DNA from: Persicaria tinctoria
Taxonomy: Eukaryota > Streptophyta > Magnoliopsida > Caryophyllales > Polygonaceae
NCBI GenBank assembly: GCA_037127255.1
Contig: JBANSL010000004.1
Span: forward strand, 1,488,001-1,552,000
Direction: 5' to 3'
Length of the DNA stretch: 64,000 nt
Numbering within the stretch: position 1 is the stretch's first letter; each line of letters opens with the position of its first letter. A model generated the notes under the pieces. That model saw nothing but the letters and a program-made list of their open reading frames with translations. It was not told where the DNA came from and did not search any database. This document shows, one piece after another, positions 36,283 to 45,605 of this stretch. The translations under genes and the position numbers were made by a program.

Positions 36283-37359
36283 TGTTGGGAAAAACCGGCT
36301 TTTCCCGCTTCGTAGGATTAAGATGGGAAAAACTCACTTTTGTATAAAAGTGGAACTTGTATTATATAGTGGAAAACTTTACAAGGATGTAACTCTCACT
36401 ATATAATTTTTGTGGCTCACTCACACTCACTCTTACTAGGCTTGATCTCTCACACACTTAGGCTTGGATTAGCTTTGCTTGTGTTGGATTCTGCTTCTGG
36501 CTCAACCGGGGCATCTTCTTGGTCATTCTGCTCTTGAGAATGATCCCCATCACCTGCTTCGTCATCGCTCTCGATCGGAGCTTCTTCTGAATCGTCCCGC
36601 TGTGCATTTGAGGGACTTAGCTCTTCCCTCCTTTGTCTTCGCGTCGGCTTTGTTGATCTTCGGATGTCTTCAATCGTCTGGTCTTCGAAGAACACAACAT
36701 CTCGGCTTCTAATAACCTTGCTGGTGGCCGGATCCCATAGCCGATAGCCGAACTCATCTCTGGGTGAGCCAAGATAGATGCACTCCTTTGTCTTAGCATC
36801 AAGCTTGGCCCGCTCGTCCTTAGGTATGCGAACGAACGCCCTGCACCCGAATACCTTCAAGTGTTTGTAGGAGGCCTTCTTCCCTGACCAGACCTCTTCT
36901 GGGATATCTCCGTTTAGAGGGACAGAAGGTGTGAGATTGATGTTGTCGACAGCGGTCATCAAGGCTTCTCCCCAAAACGACTTGGGTAGCTTGGCATGAG
37001 AGAGCATGCATCGGACTCTTTCTGTGAGAGTCCGGTTCATCCTCTCAGCAACCCCGTTTAGTTGTGGCGTCTTAGGCGGTGTCTTCTCAAGCCTGATCCC
37101 ATAGGAGCTACAATACGCCTCAAAGGGTCCTCGGTACTCACCACCGTTGTCTGATCGGACACACTTGAGCTTCCGACCAGTCTCCCGTTCCACCTTGGGA
37201 TGGAACTCCTTGAATGCTTCGAGGACTTGATCCTTTGATTTCAGCAAGCGCACCCAGACCTTTCTTGAGTGATCATCAATGAAGGTCACAAAATACAGTG
37301 CACCTCCATTGGATTTTTCGGTCATTGAACACACGTCCGTGTGTACAAGGTCTAGGACA
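36283..37359 (-). repeat. copia-2 5' LTR (with integrase coding)
   Basis: Same 1,077 bp as the 3' LTR, including an open frame at 36,450-37,334 identical in translation to the last 294 residues of the polyprotein. It abuts the primer-binding site. Confidence 0.9.
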
Positions 37360-37907
37360 GTCCACGATGATCCTATCCAAGAAGATAGTAGCTACAATAT
37401 CTTTATGCTCGATAACAAATCTTTGCAGCGGTTTGGAATAGTTTGTGATAGCCTCCGCAACTATCTAAATAGCGTAGAGGCTGATATCCTCCGTTTCGTG
37501 GTATCAAATGACGATCTATATATAGTTGTGAGATCTGTCATTGAGGAGGAGGATTACAATTTTTCATCCGAATGTCGGGTCTTTAGGCTAGTAAGGGACG
37601 ATATCAATGTACCGACACGCTGCAGGTGGGAAAGAGTTGAGAGTTTAGGGGACAGAGTGTTTTTCGTCATCAGGACTGGCTCCTTTTCGGTCTCAGCTCG
37701 GGATCTCCCTTGTCCTTGGAAAGGAAATTGCGTTGTTATCAATGTAGATTCTTTCGAGTATGTCGAAGTATTCGACCTTGTCGAAGTATTCGACCTTGGA
37801 GTTGAGCGGTACGTGGGCGGACCTAAGAGTTGGCATGAGCTGTCGTTAGAGGGCTATTCTGAGTTGTTTACTCCGACCCCGCTGCTTCATCCTCAAACAA
37901 CAATTTG
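37360..37907 (+). pseudogene. F-box/DUF295 gene, 3' part (split by retrotransposon)
   Basis: After the second GTCCA the F-box gene resumes: DDPIQEDSSYNIFMLDNKS, then FVVSNDDLYIVVRS, GDRVFFVIRTGSFSVSARDL and CPWKGNCVVINVDSFEYVEV, typical DUF295 propeller sequence. It ends at a stop after TPTPLLHPQTT. A short tandem duplication (VEVFDL twice) is present. The part matches the fragment at 18,678-18,903. Confidence 0.8.
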
Positions 37908-38105
37908 AGATCTCTTAGATACTCTTTTTACAAATTCTTTGTTTGCAAACATAAAGTCTTCAACTTTTAAATTCACGTAATGTTTGTATAGTTGCTCTTT
38001 CTGCAAATTACGCTAGCTAATAATTTGAGATCTCGTAGATACACCATGAATCGTTGTTTATTCAATCTAAACAAGTTCTTAGTGACATCGTGAAACGCTC
38101 TTAAA

Positions 38106-38725
38106 TAGGGATGGCAATTTCACCCACGCCCCACGGATATCCGTCTCACCCGATCCGAAAAAATGGGTGAAAATCCGATACAAAGCGGATATTAAATGGG
38201 TGATGGGTGAACGGATGATGGGTCGGGTCGGATTCGGGTGAAGGTATTTCCCACCCGTCACCCGACCCATCACCCCACCCGTCACCCGATTTATATTATA
38301 TAATTACATTATATATATAATTACCAATATACTCTCAAATCCCAATTCAACAAATTAATTTCAACTAACGTACACATACAGCATACTGTAATTTGCTCCA
38401 ATTTAAGATGGAAATCCATGTGATCTACGTACTGTAGGATTATATATGTATGGGATGAGTTTATCCAGCAGTTGTTGTTTATTAAGTTAGTGTATTATTC
38501 ATTGAGATTGAGTTTGTTTAGTTGTTTATTGAGTTTAAAATTTACTTGTGGATGTTTATACGTATTTGATCGAATTTGACTATATTTTAGTTGTTTATTT
38601 GTCGAAATGTTCGAGGTATGTTTTTTATAAATAAAAAATTTGTTGAATTTGATGAGTTGTATTTCCCCCGAATTATCACCCGATCCACCCGAACAACCGG
38701 TGGGTAATGGGTGGACGGGGTGGGT
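38106..38725. mobile_element. Non-autonomous hAT element, left part
   Basis: It begins with TAGGGATGGCAAT (38106-38118), the inverted form of the other end ATTGCCATCCCTA at 43754. The 8-bp target duplication CTCTTAAA is at 38098-38105 and 43755-43762. Terminal sequence and 8-bp duplication are diagnostic for hAT. The ends are rich in GGGTGATGGGT-type repeats and their complements. Without the inserted copia-3 the element is about 736 bp and has no transposase. Confidence 0.9.
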
Positions 38726-38992
38726 TGTTATAACATGAAATTCGATTCTGGATTTGAGATAGAATAGTATGAATTTGTGATGAATGTAACAGACGTTTTG
38801 AGGAAAAGTAAATGTCAGAATTGGTAGTGGAAAAGGATTGTGCCTCCCACCATTGTCTGAGCAAGCAGAGGCTCTGAATTTTGTCTGATTCTCATTACTG
38901 CCAAACCGATTACAATATGGTGTCTTATATAGAGGGAGGATCAACATACAACTGGCCTATACAATACCAATACTACCCTTTATAATCTAACA
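38726..38992 (-). repeat. copia-3 3' LTR
   Basis: 267 bp, TG...CA on the minus strand (TGTTAGATTA...GTTATAACA); preceded on that strand by the polypurine tract. Confidence 0.9.
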
Positions 38993-41855
38993 CCTCCCCG
39001 CAAGCTGGAGGGTGTGTCATCCCCAGCTTGGAAAGAAGATGATTTTGTTGTGATGATGGTAAAACTTTAGTAAGAACATCTACAAGTTGCTCGGATGATG
39101 GAGTGAAGCAAAGATCAATTAGACCCTCCATTACCTTCTCACGTGTGAAGTGACAGTCAATCTCCACGTGCTTCGTTCTTTCATGAAAAACTGGGCTTTG
39201 TGCAATCTGAATTGCTGAACGGTTGTCACAATGCAAACTAACTGGTAACAAGGGACCAACATCGAGCTCTTCAAGGAGGCGAATCAACCAAGTGAGCTCA
39301 GAAGTGGCTTGTGTCATTGCTCTATATTCTGCTTCAGAAGAACTTCGAGATACAGTGCTTTGTTTCTTTGATTTCCAAGCAATTGGAGAAGAGCCAAGTA
39401 GGATTAGGAAGCCACTGACAGATCTTCGTGATATTGGACAAGCTGCCCAATCAGAGTCAGAATATGCTGTAATGACTGGTTTGTCAAACCCATGTAAGAT
39501 GATGCCATGACCAATAGTGCCAGAAAGATATCTCAGAGTGTGGTGAAGAGCAACCAAGTGAGGGGTACGAGGTTGCTGCATGAATTGACTGAGAGTTTGG
39601 ACAGCAAAGCAGATGTCTGGATGTGTGTGAGTAAGGTAATTGAGCTTACCTACAATTTGTCTATAGAGAGTTGCATTTGGAATGATGTCACCATCAGTGT
39701 TGTTGAGTTTGGTATTAAGAGGTAGTGGTGTGCACACAGGGGTGGATGGGGTTAATTTAAACTCAGCAAGAAGTTCAGATGTGAACTTTGATTGAGTGAT
39801 GGCAATGTCTCCTGGTAGACGAGTGATCTCTAGACCAAGAAAGTAATGTAGTGCACCAAGGTCTTTGCTGCTGAATTGGGAATCGAGTAGTGCTTTTAGT
39901 TTGGTGATTGTGGCAGAAGATGAGCCTATAATTAGAAGATCATCAACATAAATAGCAACTATGGTGATGTCAGAATTCTGTTTCAAAATGAAGAGAGAGT
40001 AGTCATTCTTGGATTGAAGGAAGCCCATTGAAAGAAGTGAAGTGGTGAGTTTATGAAACCATTGGCGAGAGGCCTGTTTGAGGCCATAGATGGACTTTCT
40101 GAGCAAGCAGACATGGTTGTGAGGGTTTGGAATCCCTTCTGGCATTGTCATATACACCTCTTCATGTAGATCACCATGAAGAAAGGCGTTATTGACGTCA
40201 AGTTGATGGAGTGGCCAATTCTCAGCAGATGCAATGGAGATGAGGGCTCTCACCGTTGTCATCTTGACGACTGGTGAAAATGTATCATGATAGTCAATGC
40301 CAGGCCGTTGTGTAAACCCCTTGGCTACAAGTCGAGCTTTATATCTCTCAAGGGTGCCATCTGATCTCAATTTCTCTTTGTACATCCATTTACATCCTAT
40401 TGGACGTTTACCTGCAGGAAGAGGGACTAAACACCAAGTGTTGTTAGCTTGTAAAGCATCAATCTCCTTTCTCATAGCAATAATCCAATTTGGATCCTTT
40501 GAGGCTTGGGAAAAAGAGGAAGGCTCAGTGTATGTGATAGCTTTGGCTAGAAAAGCATGAAATGTGTTAGGCAATTGGAAAGGAGCAATGATGCCACTAG
40601 TGATTGGTTCAGCAGGGCTATAGGAGCAGACATAGTCTTGAAGGTATGAAGGTGTGGAGTGTGGTCTGTTGGATCTTCTCAAAGGGACAGGAGGAGGGGT
40701 ATGATCATGATCAGTATTTGGATTGACATGGGTGGCAGCTGGTGTGGTTGTGGGGATAAATAGATGGGAAGGGATGTCACTGGATGATGTGGGTAAAGGG
40801 AGTGTATTGTTTGAAGGAGGTGAGTTATGATATGGAAAATGGAATTCATGGAAGGTAACATCCCTAGAAACAAATATGTGTTTGGTTTCAAGATCAAGGA
40901 GTTTATATCCTTTCTTGCCAAATGGGTATCCCAAAAATAAGCACTTAATGGCTCTCGGCTGAAATTTGTCTCTGTTTCTTGTTGGAGAACTAGCAAAGCA
41001 TAAGCATCCAAAGACCTTGATGACATTGTAATTTAGTGGTTTCTGAAAAAGGACTTCATAAGGGGATTTGTTTTGGAGAGATGGTAAGGGAGATCTATTT
41101 ATGAGGTGAGTGGCAGTGAGAATGCATTCACCCCAGTATGGAATTGGTAAATTAGATTGATAGAGAAGGGCTCTAGCAACCTCCAATAAGTGTTTGTGTT
41201 TTCTTTCAACAACACCATTTTGTTGGGGTGTGTAAACACACGAAGTTTGATGAATGATGCCATTGGCGTTGAAGAAAGTTTTAGTAGACATATCACAAAA
41301 TTCTTTAGCATTATCAGATCTAATGCACTTAATTTTGGTTCTAAATTGTGTGGAAACCATTGAGGCAAAGTTTTTGAGGATGGTAAGGGCGTCACTTTTA
41401 TGTGTCATCAGGAAGGTCCATGTAGCCTTGCTATGATCGTCAACCAATGTTAGAAAATAAGTAAAGCCATCATGAGTGGGATTTCTGTAAGGACCCCATG
41501 TGTCTAAATGAATAATATCAAATGGATTATCAGCACGAGATAAAGAAGTAGAGAAAGACTTCTTGTGTTGCTTAGCTTTAGGACAAACTTGGCAAATGAA
41601 ATTAGGCTTAAAGGTGCCACCAACAATGTCAATATGTTTCAACTGATCAAAGGAAAGATGCCCCATACGGCAGCGCCATAGTTCACCAACATTGTAGCTA
41701 GAATTATTACAAAAAGCTTGGTCTGAAGTAGGAAAAACAGTGGAAACAGAAGATCCAAAAGGTGATGACAGTGAGGTAGGGGTGTCTAGCACATATAGTC
41801 CATTTGCTTCATGGCCAATCACTAGTGGTGTGCTCATCGAAGGGGCCTGAATCAT
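38973..41855 (-). CDS. copia-3 pol: integrase, RT, RNase H
   Basis: A long open frame of 960 codons covers GAG-pre-integrase (LWRCRMGHLSFDQLK) and an integrase core with acidic residues in HLDTWGP, SDNAKEF and VVERKHK contexts. RT follows, from WCLVPLPAGKRPIGCKWMY, through LDVNNAFLHGDL and YVDDLLIIGSS. RNase H has YSDSDWAACPISRRS and SRSSSEAEYRAM. It has no internal stop. The protease lies in the other frame upstream; an indel near 41,860 separates them. The last codons overlap the polypurine tract and run into the 3' LTR. Confidence 0.93.
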   Translation of the reverse strand: MIQAPSMSTPLVIGHEANGLYVLDTPTSLSSPFGSSVSTVFPTSDQAFCNNSSYNVGELWRCRMGHLSFDQLKHIDIVGGTFKPNFICQVCPKAKQHKKSFSTSLSRADNPFDIIHLDTWGPYRNPTHDGFTYFLTLVDDHSKATWTFLMTHKSDALTILKNFASMVSTQFRTKIKCIRSDNAKEFCDMSTKTFFNANGIIHQTSCVYTPQQNGVVERKHKHLLEVARALLYQSNLPIPYWGECILTATHLINRSPLPSLQNKSPYEVLFQKPLNYNVIKVFGCLCFASSPTRNRDKFQPRAIKCLFLGYPFGKKGYKLLDLETKHIFVSRDVTFHEFHFPYHNSPPSNNTLPLPTSSSDIPSHLFIPTTTPAATHVNPNTDHDHTPPPVPLRRSNRPHSTPSYLQDYVCSYSPAEPITSGIIAPFQLPNTFHAFLAKAITYTEPSSFSQASKDPNWIIAMRKEIDALQANNTWCLVPLPAGKRPIGCKWMYKEKLRSDGTLERYKARLVAKGFTQRPGIDYHDTFSPVVKMTTVRALISIASAENWPLHQLDVNNAFLHGDLHEEVYMTMPEGIPNPHNHVCLLRKSIYGLKQASRQWFHKLTTSLLSMGFLQSKNDYSLFILKQNSDITIVAIYVDDLLIIGSSSATITKLKALLDSQFSSKDLGALHYFLGLEITRLPGDIAITQSKFTSELLAEFKLTPSTPVCTPLPLNTKLNNTDGDIIPNATLYRQIVGKLNYLTHTHPDICFAVQTLSQFMQQPRTPHLVALHHTLRYLSGTIGHGIILHGFDKPVITAYSDSDWAACPISRRSVSGFLILLGSSPIAWKSKKQSTVSRSSSEAEYRAMTQATSELTWLIRLLEELDVGPLLPVSLHCDNRSAIQIAQSPVFHERTKHVEIDCHFTREKVMEGLIDLCFTPSSEQLVDVLTKVLPSSQQNHLLSKLGMTHPPACGEVLDYKG

Positions 41856-43343
41856 GCACAGCGTGGGTGGTAAAAATAATGTTAGATGATAAATCTTTGG
41901 TTAGTTTGTGAATGGATAAAAGATTAAAGTGGAAATCAGGTATGTGGAGCACATTTTGGAGAATGATGGTAGGTGAAAGCTTGATGGGGCCAATATGAGC
42001 AATATATGCATTTTTATTATTAGGTAATGTGATGGTGATGGGGTTTTTAACATTAGTATAGGTGTGGAAATACTTGAGATGTGGTATTTTATGGTTTGTA
42101 GCTCCACTATCCAGGATCCAAGAAGAATTATTGTTTGAAGAAAAGAGAGAGAATGATTTACCTGCTACGAATGCAGCATGGTTGAGTCCTTCAGGCCCTG
42201 AATGCTTGCTCAGTAGGCTCACCAGATGTTCATATTGCTGCTGTGTGATGGGTGGTGAGGAAGTGCTAGGCGCAGTGGTCTCTGAAATGGTCATATTTGC
42301 CATGGTAGGTGGTGCTTTCCCAGGTGGATAACCATTTAATTTCCAGCAGCGTTCCACAGTATGTCCACCATTCTTGCAATGTGTGCAATAGAACTTGCTC
42401 TCCCCTTTTCCTTGAGGAAACCCATGGATCTTCCAACACTTTTCCATGGTGTGTCCCTTGACCTTGCAGTGGTCACAGAAGTTAGAGCTTGTAGGTCCAG
42501 TTGTCGGATATCCATGGAGCTTCCAACAAGTCTCCATAGAATGACCTCCAACCTTGCAATGGTCACAATATTGCTTCTGCTGGCTACCCTTCTGATTGCT
42601 GGAAATTGGGTTCTTCTGTGCAGCAAACGCCATATTCTCAGTCTCTGTCTTGAGCAAATTTCCAATGCCCCTTTGCTGTTCCTCCTGAAGGACCATCTGA
42701 TACACTTGATCAAGATCAGGAGGAGGAGTCATCATCAAAATAGTCCCTCTAACAGCATTGTAGCTGTCATTCAAACCCATCAAAAAGTGGATAACTTGCT
42801 GATCCTGCACAATCTTGTTCACAACAGTTCTAGAGCCACAAGCACAAACAACATCTTCAACAAGCATTAAGTACTCATCCCATAACTTTTTCATCTTGGT
42901 AAAGTATGTTGAAATCGAGCTATTTCCATGGTTTAGAGACACAAGATCCCTTTGAACTTGGTAAATCCTTGTACGATTTGATTTACCAAATCCGCAAATC
43001 GTTTCCCAAGTTCCTTCCAAATCTGAGTAGCAGATTTACAATACAAGACAGACTCAACTATTTCTTTTTCAACAGAGTGAAGGAGCCAGGATATTACCAT
43101 GGAATTGCAGCGATCCCACTTGAGTCCATCCTGGGCATTAGTTGTCGAATGCAAGCAAGTTCCATTGATGAAGCCGAGCTTGTTCTTCGCCGTTAGGGAG
43201 ACCTCAACGGACCTCTTCCAATGGCTGTAATTCCTTTCATTCAGCAGACTGGTGGACAAGACGTAGTTTGGGTGGTCTGAGTGGTGAAGAAAGAGCTCAC
43301 TATCTGTTTGGGTAGCCATGGAAACGATGGAAATGATCTCCAA
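41809..43343 (-). pseudogene. copia-3 gag and protease, frameshifted, three tandem zinc knuckles
   Basis: Gag starts at 43343 (MEIISIVSMATQTDSELF). The first frame ends at 42,933 after an 8-bp tandem duplication (AAATCCGC/AAATCG on the plus strand at 42,986-42,999) interrupts KRF-GKSNRTRI. The second frame (to 41,809) holds the rest of gag, three CCHC knuckles in tandem (CDHCKVGGHSMETC, CDHCKVKGHTMEKC, CTHCKNGGHTVERC) and the protease WILDSGATNHK. A second frame break joins it to pol near 41,860. Confidence 0.88.
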
Positions 43344-43366
43344 TCAAGCACAAAGCTCTGATACCA

Positions 43367-43633
43367 TGTTATAACATGAAATTCGATTCTGGATTTGAGA
43401 TAGAATAGGATGAATTTGTGATGAATGTAACAGACGTTTTGAGGAAAAGTAAATGTCAGAATTGGTAGTGGAAAAGGATTGTGCCTCCCACCATTGTCTG
43501 AGCAAGCAGAGGCTCTGAATTTTGTCTGATTCTCATTACTACCAAACCGATTACAATATGGTGTCTTATATAGAGGGAGGATCAACATACAGCTGGCCTA
43601 TACAATACCAATACTGCCCTTTATAATCTAACA
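43367..43633 (-). repeat. copia-3 5' LTR
   Basis: 267 bp; adjacent to the primer-binding site; followed on the plus strand by TGGGT, the target duplication. Confidence 0.9.
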
Positions 43634-43638
43634 TGGGT

Positions 43639-43754
43639 GAAATATTTGGTGGGTGATGGGTCGGGTAGGGTGAAGGGTTCTAGGTGGTGGGTTGGGTGAT
43701 GGAAGTAGATCATCCACCCTGGACTACCCACCACCCGATCCATTGCCATCCCTA
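43639..43754. mobile_element. Non-autonomous hAT element, right part
   Basis: It resumes after the copia-3 target duplication, is GGGTGATGGGT-rich, and ends with ATTGCCATCCCTA followed by CTCTTAAA. Confidence 0.9.
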
Positions 43755-43799
43755 CTCTTAAAGACATAAAACGTCGCTAATGATGTTGTCTTGATTTGT

Positions 43800-44070
43800 A
43801 CCAAACTCGGTCATTCTCCAACATAGATATCATACAAGTCGGATAATCCAACTCCAAACTAACAAACTGCCTATCCAGACGAATGCTACCTAAAAAATGA
43901 GATACATCTCTCCTAACAAAACTCCATTGGCATATACTGAAAGAGTTCGCAATCTCCTATATCTCTCGAATGATCATCCCCAACGTTCCAAGTTGAGGCA
44001 CACCTGCCTTAATATTGTTCGCAATCAACTGGCAATCTGACTCCAACTCTATCATCTTGACGCCCTTGTC
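43800..44070 (-). mobile_element. Second copy of the LINE RNase H fragment
   Basis: Sequence from ACATAGATATCATACAAGTC through CAATCTGACTCCAACTCTAT matches 19,030-19,290 closely. It is the 3' part of the RNase H-like domain (minus strand). Similarity ends near 44,070. Confidence 0.7.
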
Positions 44071-44161
44071 CCACATATTCGTAAACAACGAAAAGGCATG
44101 TATAAAATCACACCAAATCAGCCTTATTAAGTACTCTTTACTTCCTTAGATGGTGTGTTTT

Positions 44162-44720
44162 CACTACAAGAAAAAAAGCATTTCGCAACGGCAAAAGTCA
44201 TTGCAATACATGGGTTTTCGTTGCAATAGACACATTTTGCAATGACAAATGTCGTTGCAGGGTCGTTGCGGGTTGGGGCGTAGCTGAAGGGTACTGCAAC
44301 GGCATTGGTCGTTGCGAAAAATAAACCTATTGCAACAACATTTTGTCGTTGCAATACATTTGTCGTTGCTAAGCGCTTGCATCTTGTAAAATACCAACAC
44401 ATTTAAGCAACAAAAAATGTCGTTGCAATTGACATCATTCTTTTGCAACGACTATCATCGTTGCTATAGAACTAACCTTTGGAAACAACCACTGTCGTTG
44501 CTATAAATGTCATCTTTTGCAACAAAAAGGTTATTGCAAAAGAGTTCACTATGATTAATGAAATTTTTTGCAACGACATTTGCCGTTGCAATAGACTCTA
44601 TATTGCGATAACTAAAATCTTTCGCAACAAAAAAATTGTTGTGAAAGATAAATGTTATATTTGGCAACAATTTTTTTGTTGTAAAGATACGAGGTTCTTG
44701 CAATTCTCTGTTTCAATACA
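44162..44720 (+). mobile_element. CACTA (En/Spm) transposon terminus with subterminal repeats
   Basis: CACTACAAGAAAAAAAGC at 44162 is the standard plant CACTA terminal sequence. It is followed over about 540 bp by more than a dozen copies, in both orientations, of a short motif (GTCGTTGCAATA or its complement), as in subterminal transposase-binding repeats. The matching right end (CTTGTAGTG) was not found in the window, so the element is truncated or its end has decayed. Confidence 0.75.
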
Positions 44721-45605
44721 TGCAATTCATGTAGGTTCCTTACACATTCATTCGTACAATTGTATACAAATGCACATGAGTTTCTTCAAATCAACATAGA
44801 GATTATGCATGAAACCATACAAAATGTACATGTTCCAAACTAACTAGCAAAATATATTTCCTCAAATCCTTCTCTATGACATGCTACATATACCAATTAA
44901 GTTCTTATCTAAGGCAAAATTTATATACAAATTCTTCCATATGCAAACTAACCGGCAAAAGACCAAAAGTTTACATCCACCATCCTCGCTCATTTTCCAA
45001 ATCCTGCAAAAAAAAAGACCAAAAATGTACTTAATAATCAAATATTCCAAAAAATTCTAAATTTTGAAGGTATTGTAGGAAGCTTTGACAAAGCTTGGGA
45101 ACTGGTCCTAATGACCCTAGGTGAACATTGTTAGGTGTTGTGACAAAGTTTCCAAAAAATGTTAAATTTGTAGATGCCTAATACCTATAAGAATCATAGA
45201 GAATCGATTTACAAAAATGTTGAGAAGTCATTTTGCACTAACAAAGCTTGAACTCTCTTTCTCCCTATAGATTATTTTCCAAGTGTTTTTAGAACTAAAC
45301 TACTTTAATTGCATATTTAGAAAGAAAACTCTCTGCAAAATGATCATGAATACAAAAACGAGGACCATTACATTATGTTATCATGAATCACCTCATCAGA
45401 GTTAATATTTATGAAATTTGAGCTCATCATAGTCGAAATCACCTCATCTAAGATATCATAGGTTTAAGAAAGTAGTAGAAATTCATACACATTTGAATTT
45501 AAAAAAAATTACGCAGATCAAGAATAAAAAAAATAAGGCATACGTGACTCTAGCATTTTGCATTTTGCATCCTGTAACTCTTGAGAGCTTGCATAGATTT
45601 TTTCA
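44721..45605. other. AT-rich stretch, possibly internal to the CACTA element
   Basis: No coding frame or structural RNA was recognised. Confidence 0.35.

Larger units (their letters stand above)
33687..37359 (-). mobile_element. Non-autonomous copia (copia-2) with 1,077-bp LTRs that contain integrase sequence
   Basis: The direct repeats 33687-34763 and 36283-37359 have the same length and no differences were noticed. On the minus strand each starts TGTCCTAGACC and ends CCCAACA. The 5-bp target duplication GTCCA flanks the element at 33682-33686 and 37360-37364, and its removal rejoins the F-box gene. A tRNA-Met primer site (minus TGGTATCAGAGC, plus 36270-36281) lies one base inside the 5' LTR end. 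At the other end, the purine tract AAGGAGGAAG (minus; plus 34766-34775) lies two bases before the 3' LTR, within the coding sequence. RT and RNase H are absent. The element is 3,673 bp long with a 1,519-bp centre. Confidence 0.93.
38726..43633 (-). mobile_element. Full-length Ty1/copia (copia-3) inserted in the hAT element
   Basis: 267-bp LTRs at 38726-38992 and 43367-43633 (plus TGTTATAACATG...TAATCTAACA) differ at only a few bases. The 5-bp target duplication TGGGT is at 38721-38725 and 43634-43638. On the minus strand the primer site TGGTATCAGAGC (plus 43355-43366) abuts the 5' LTR, and the polypurine tract GCGGGGAGG abuts the 3' LTR. All gag and pol domains are present, with two frame breaks. 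It is 4,908 bp long. Confidence 0.95.
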
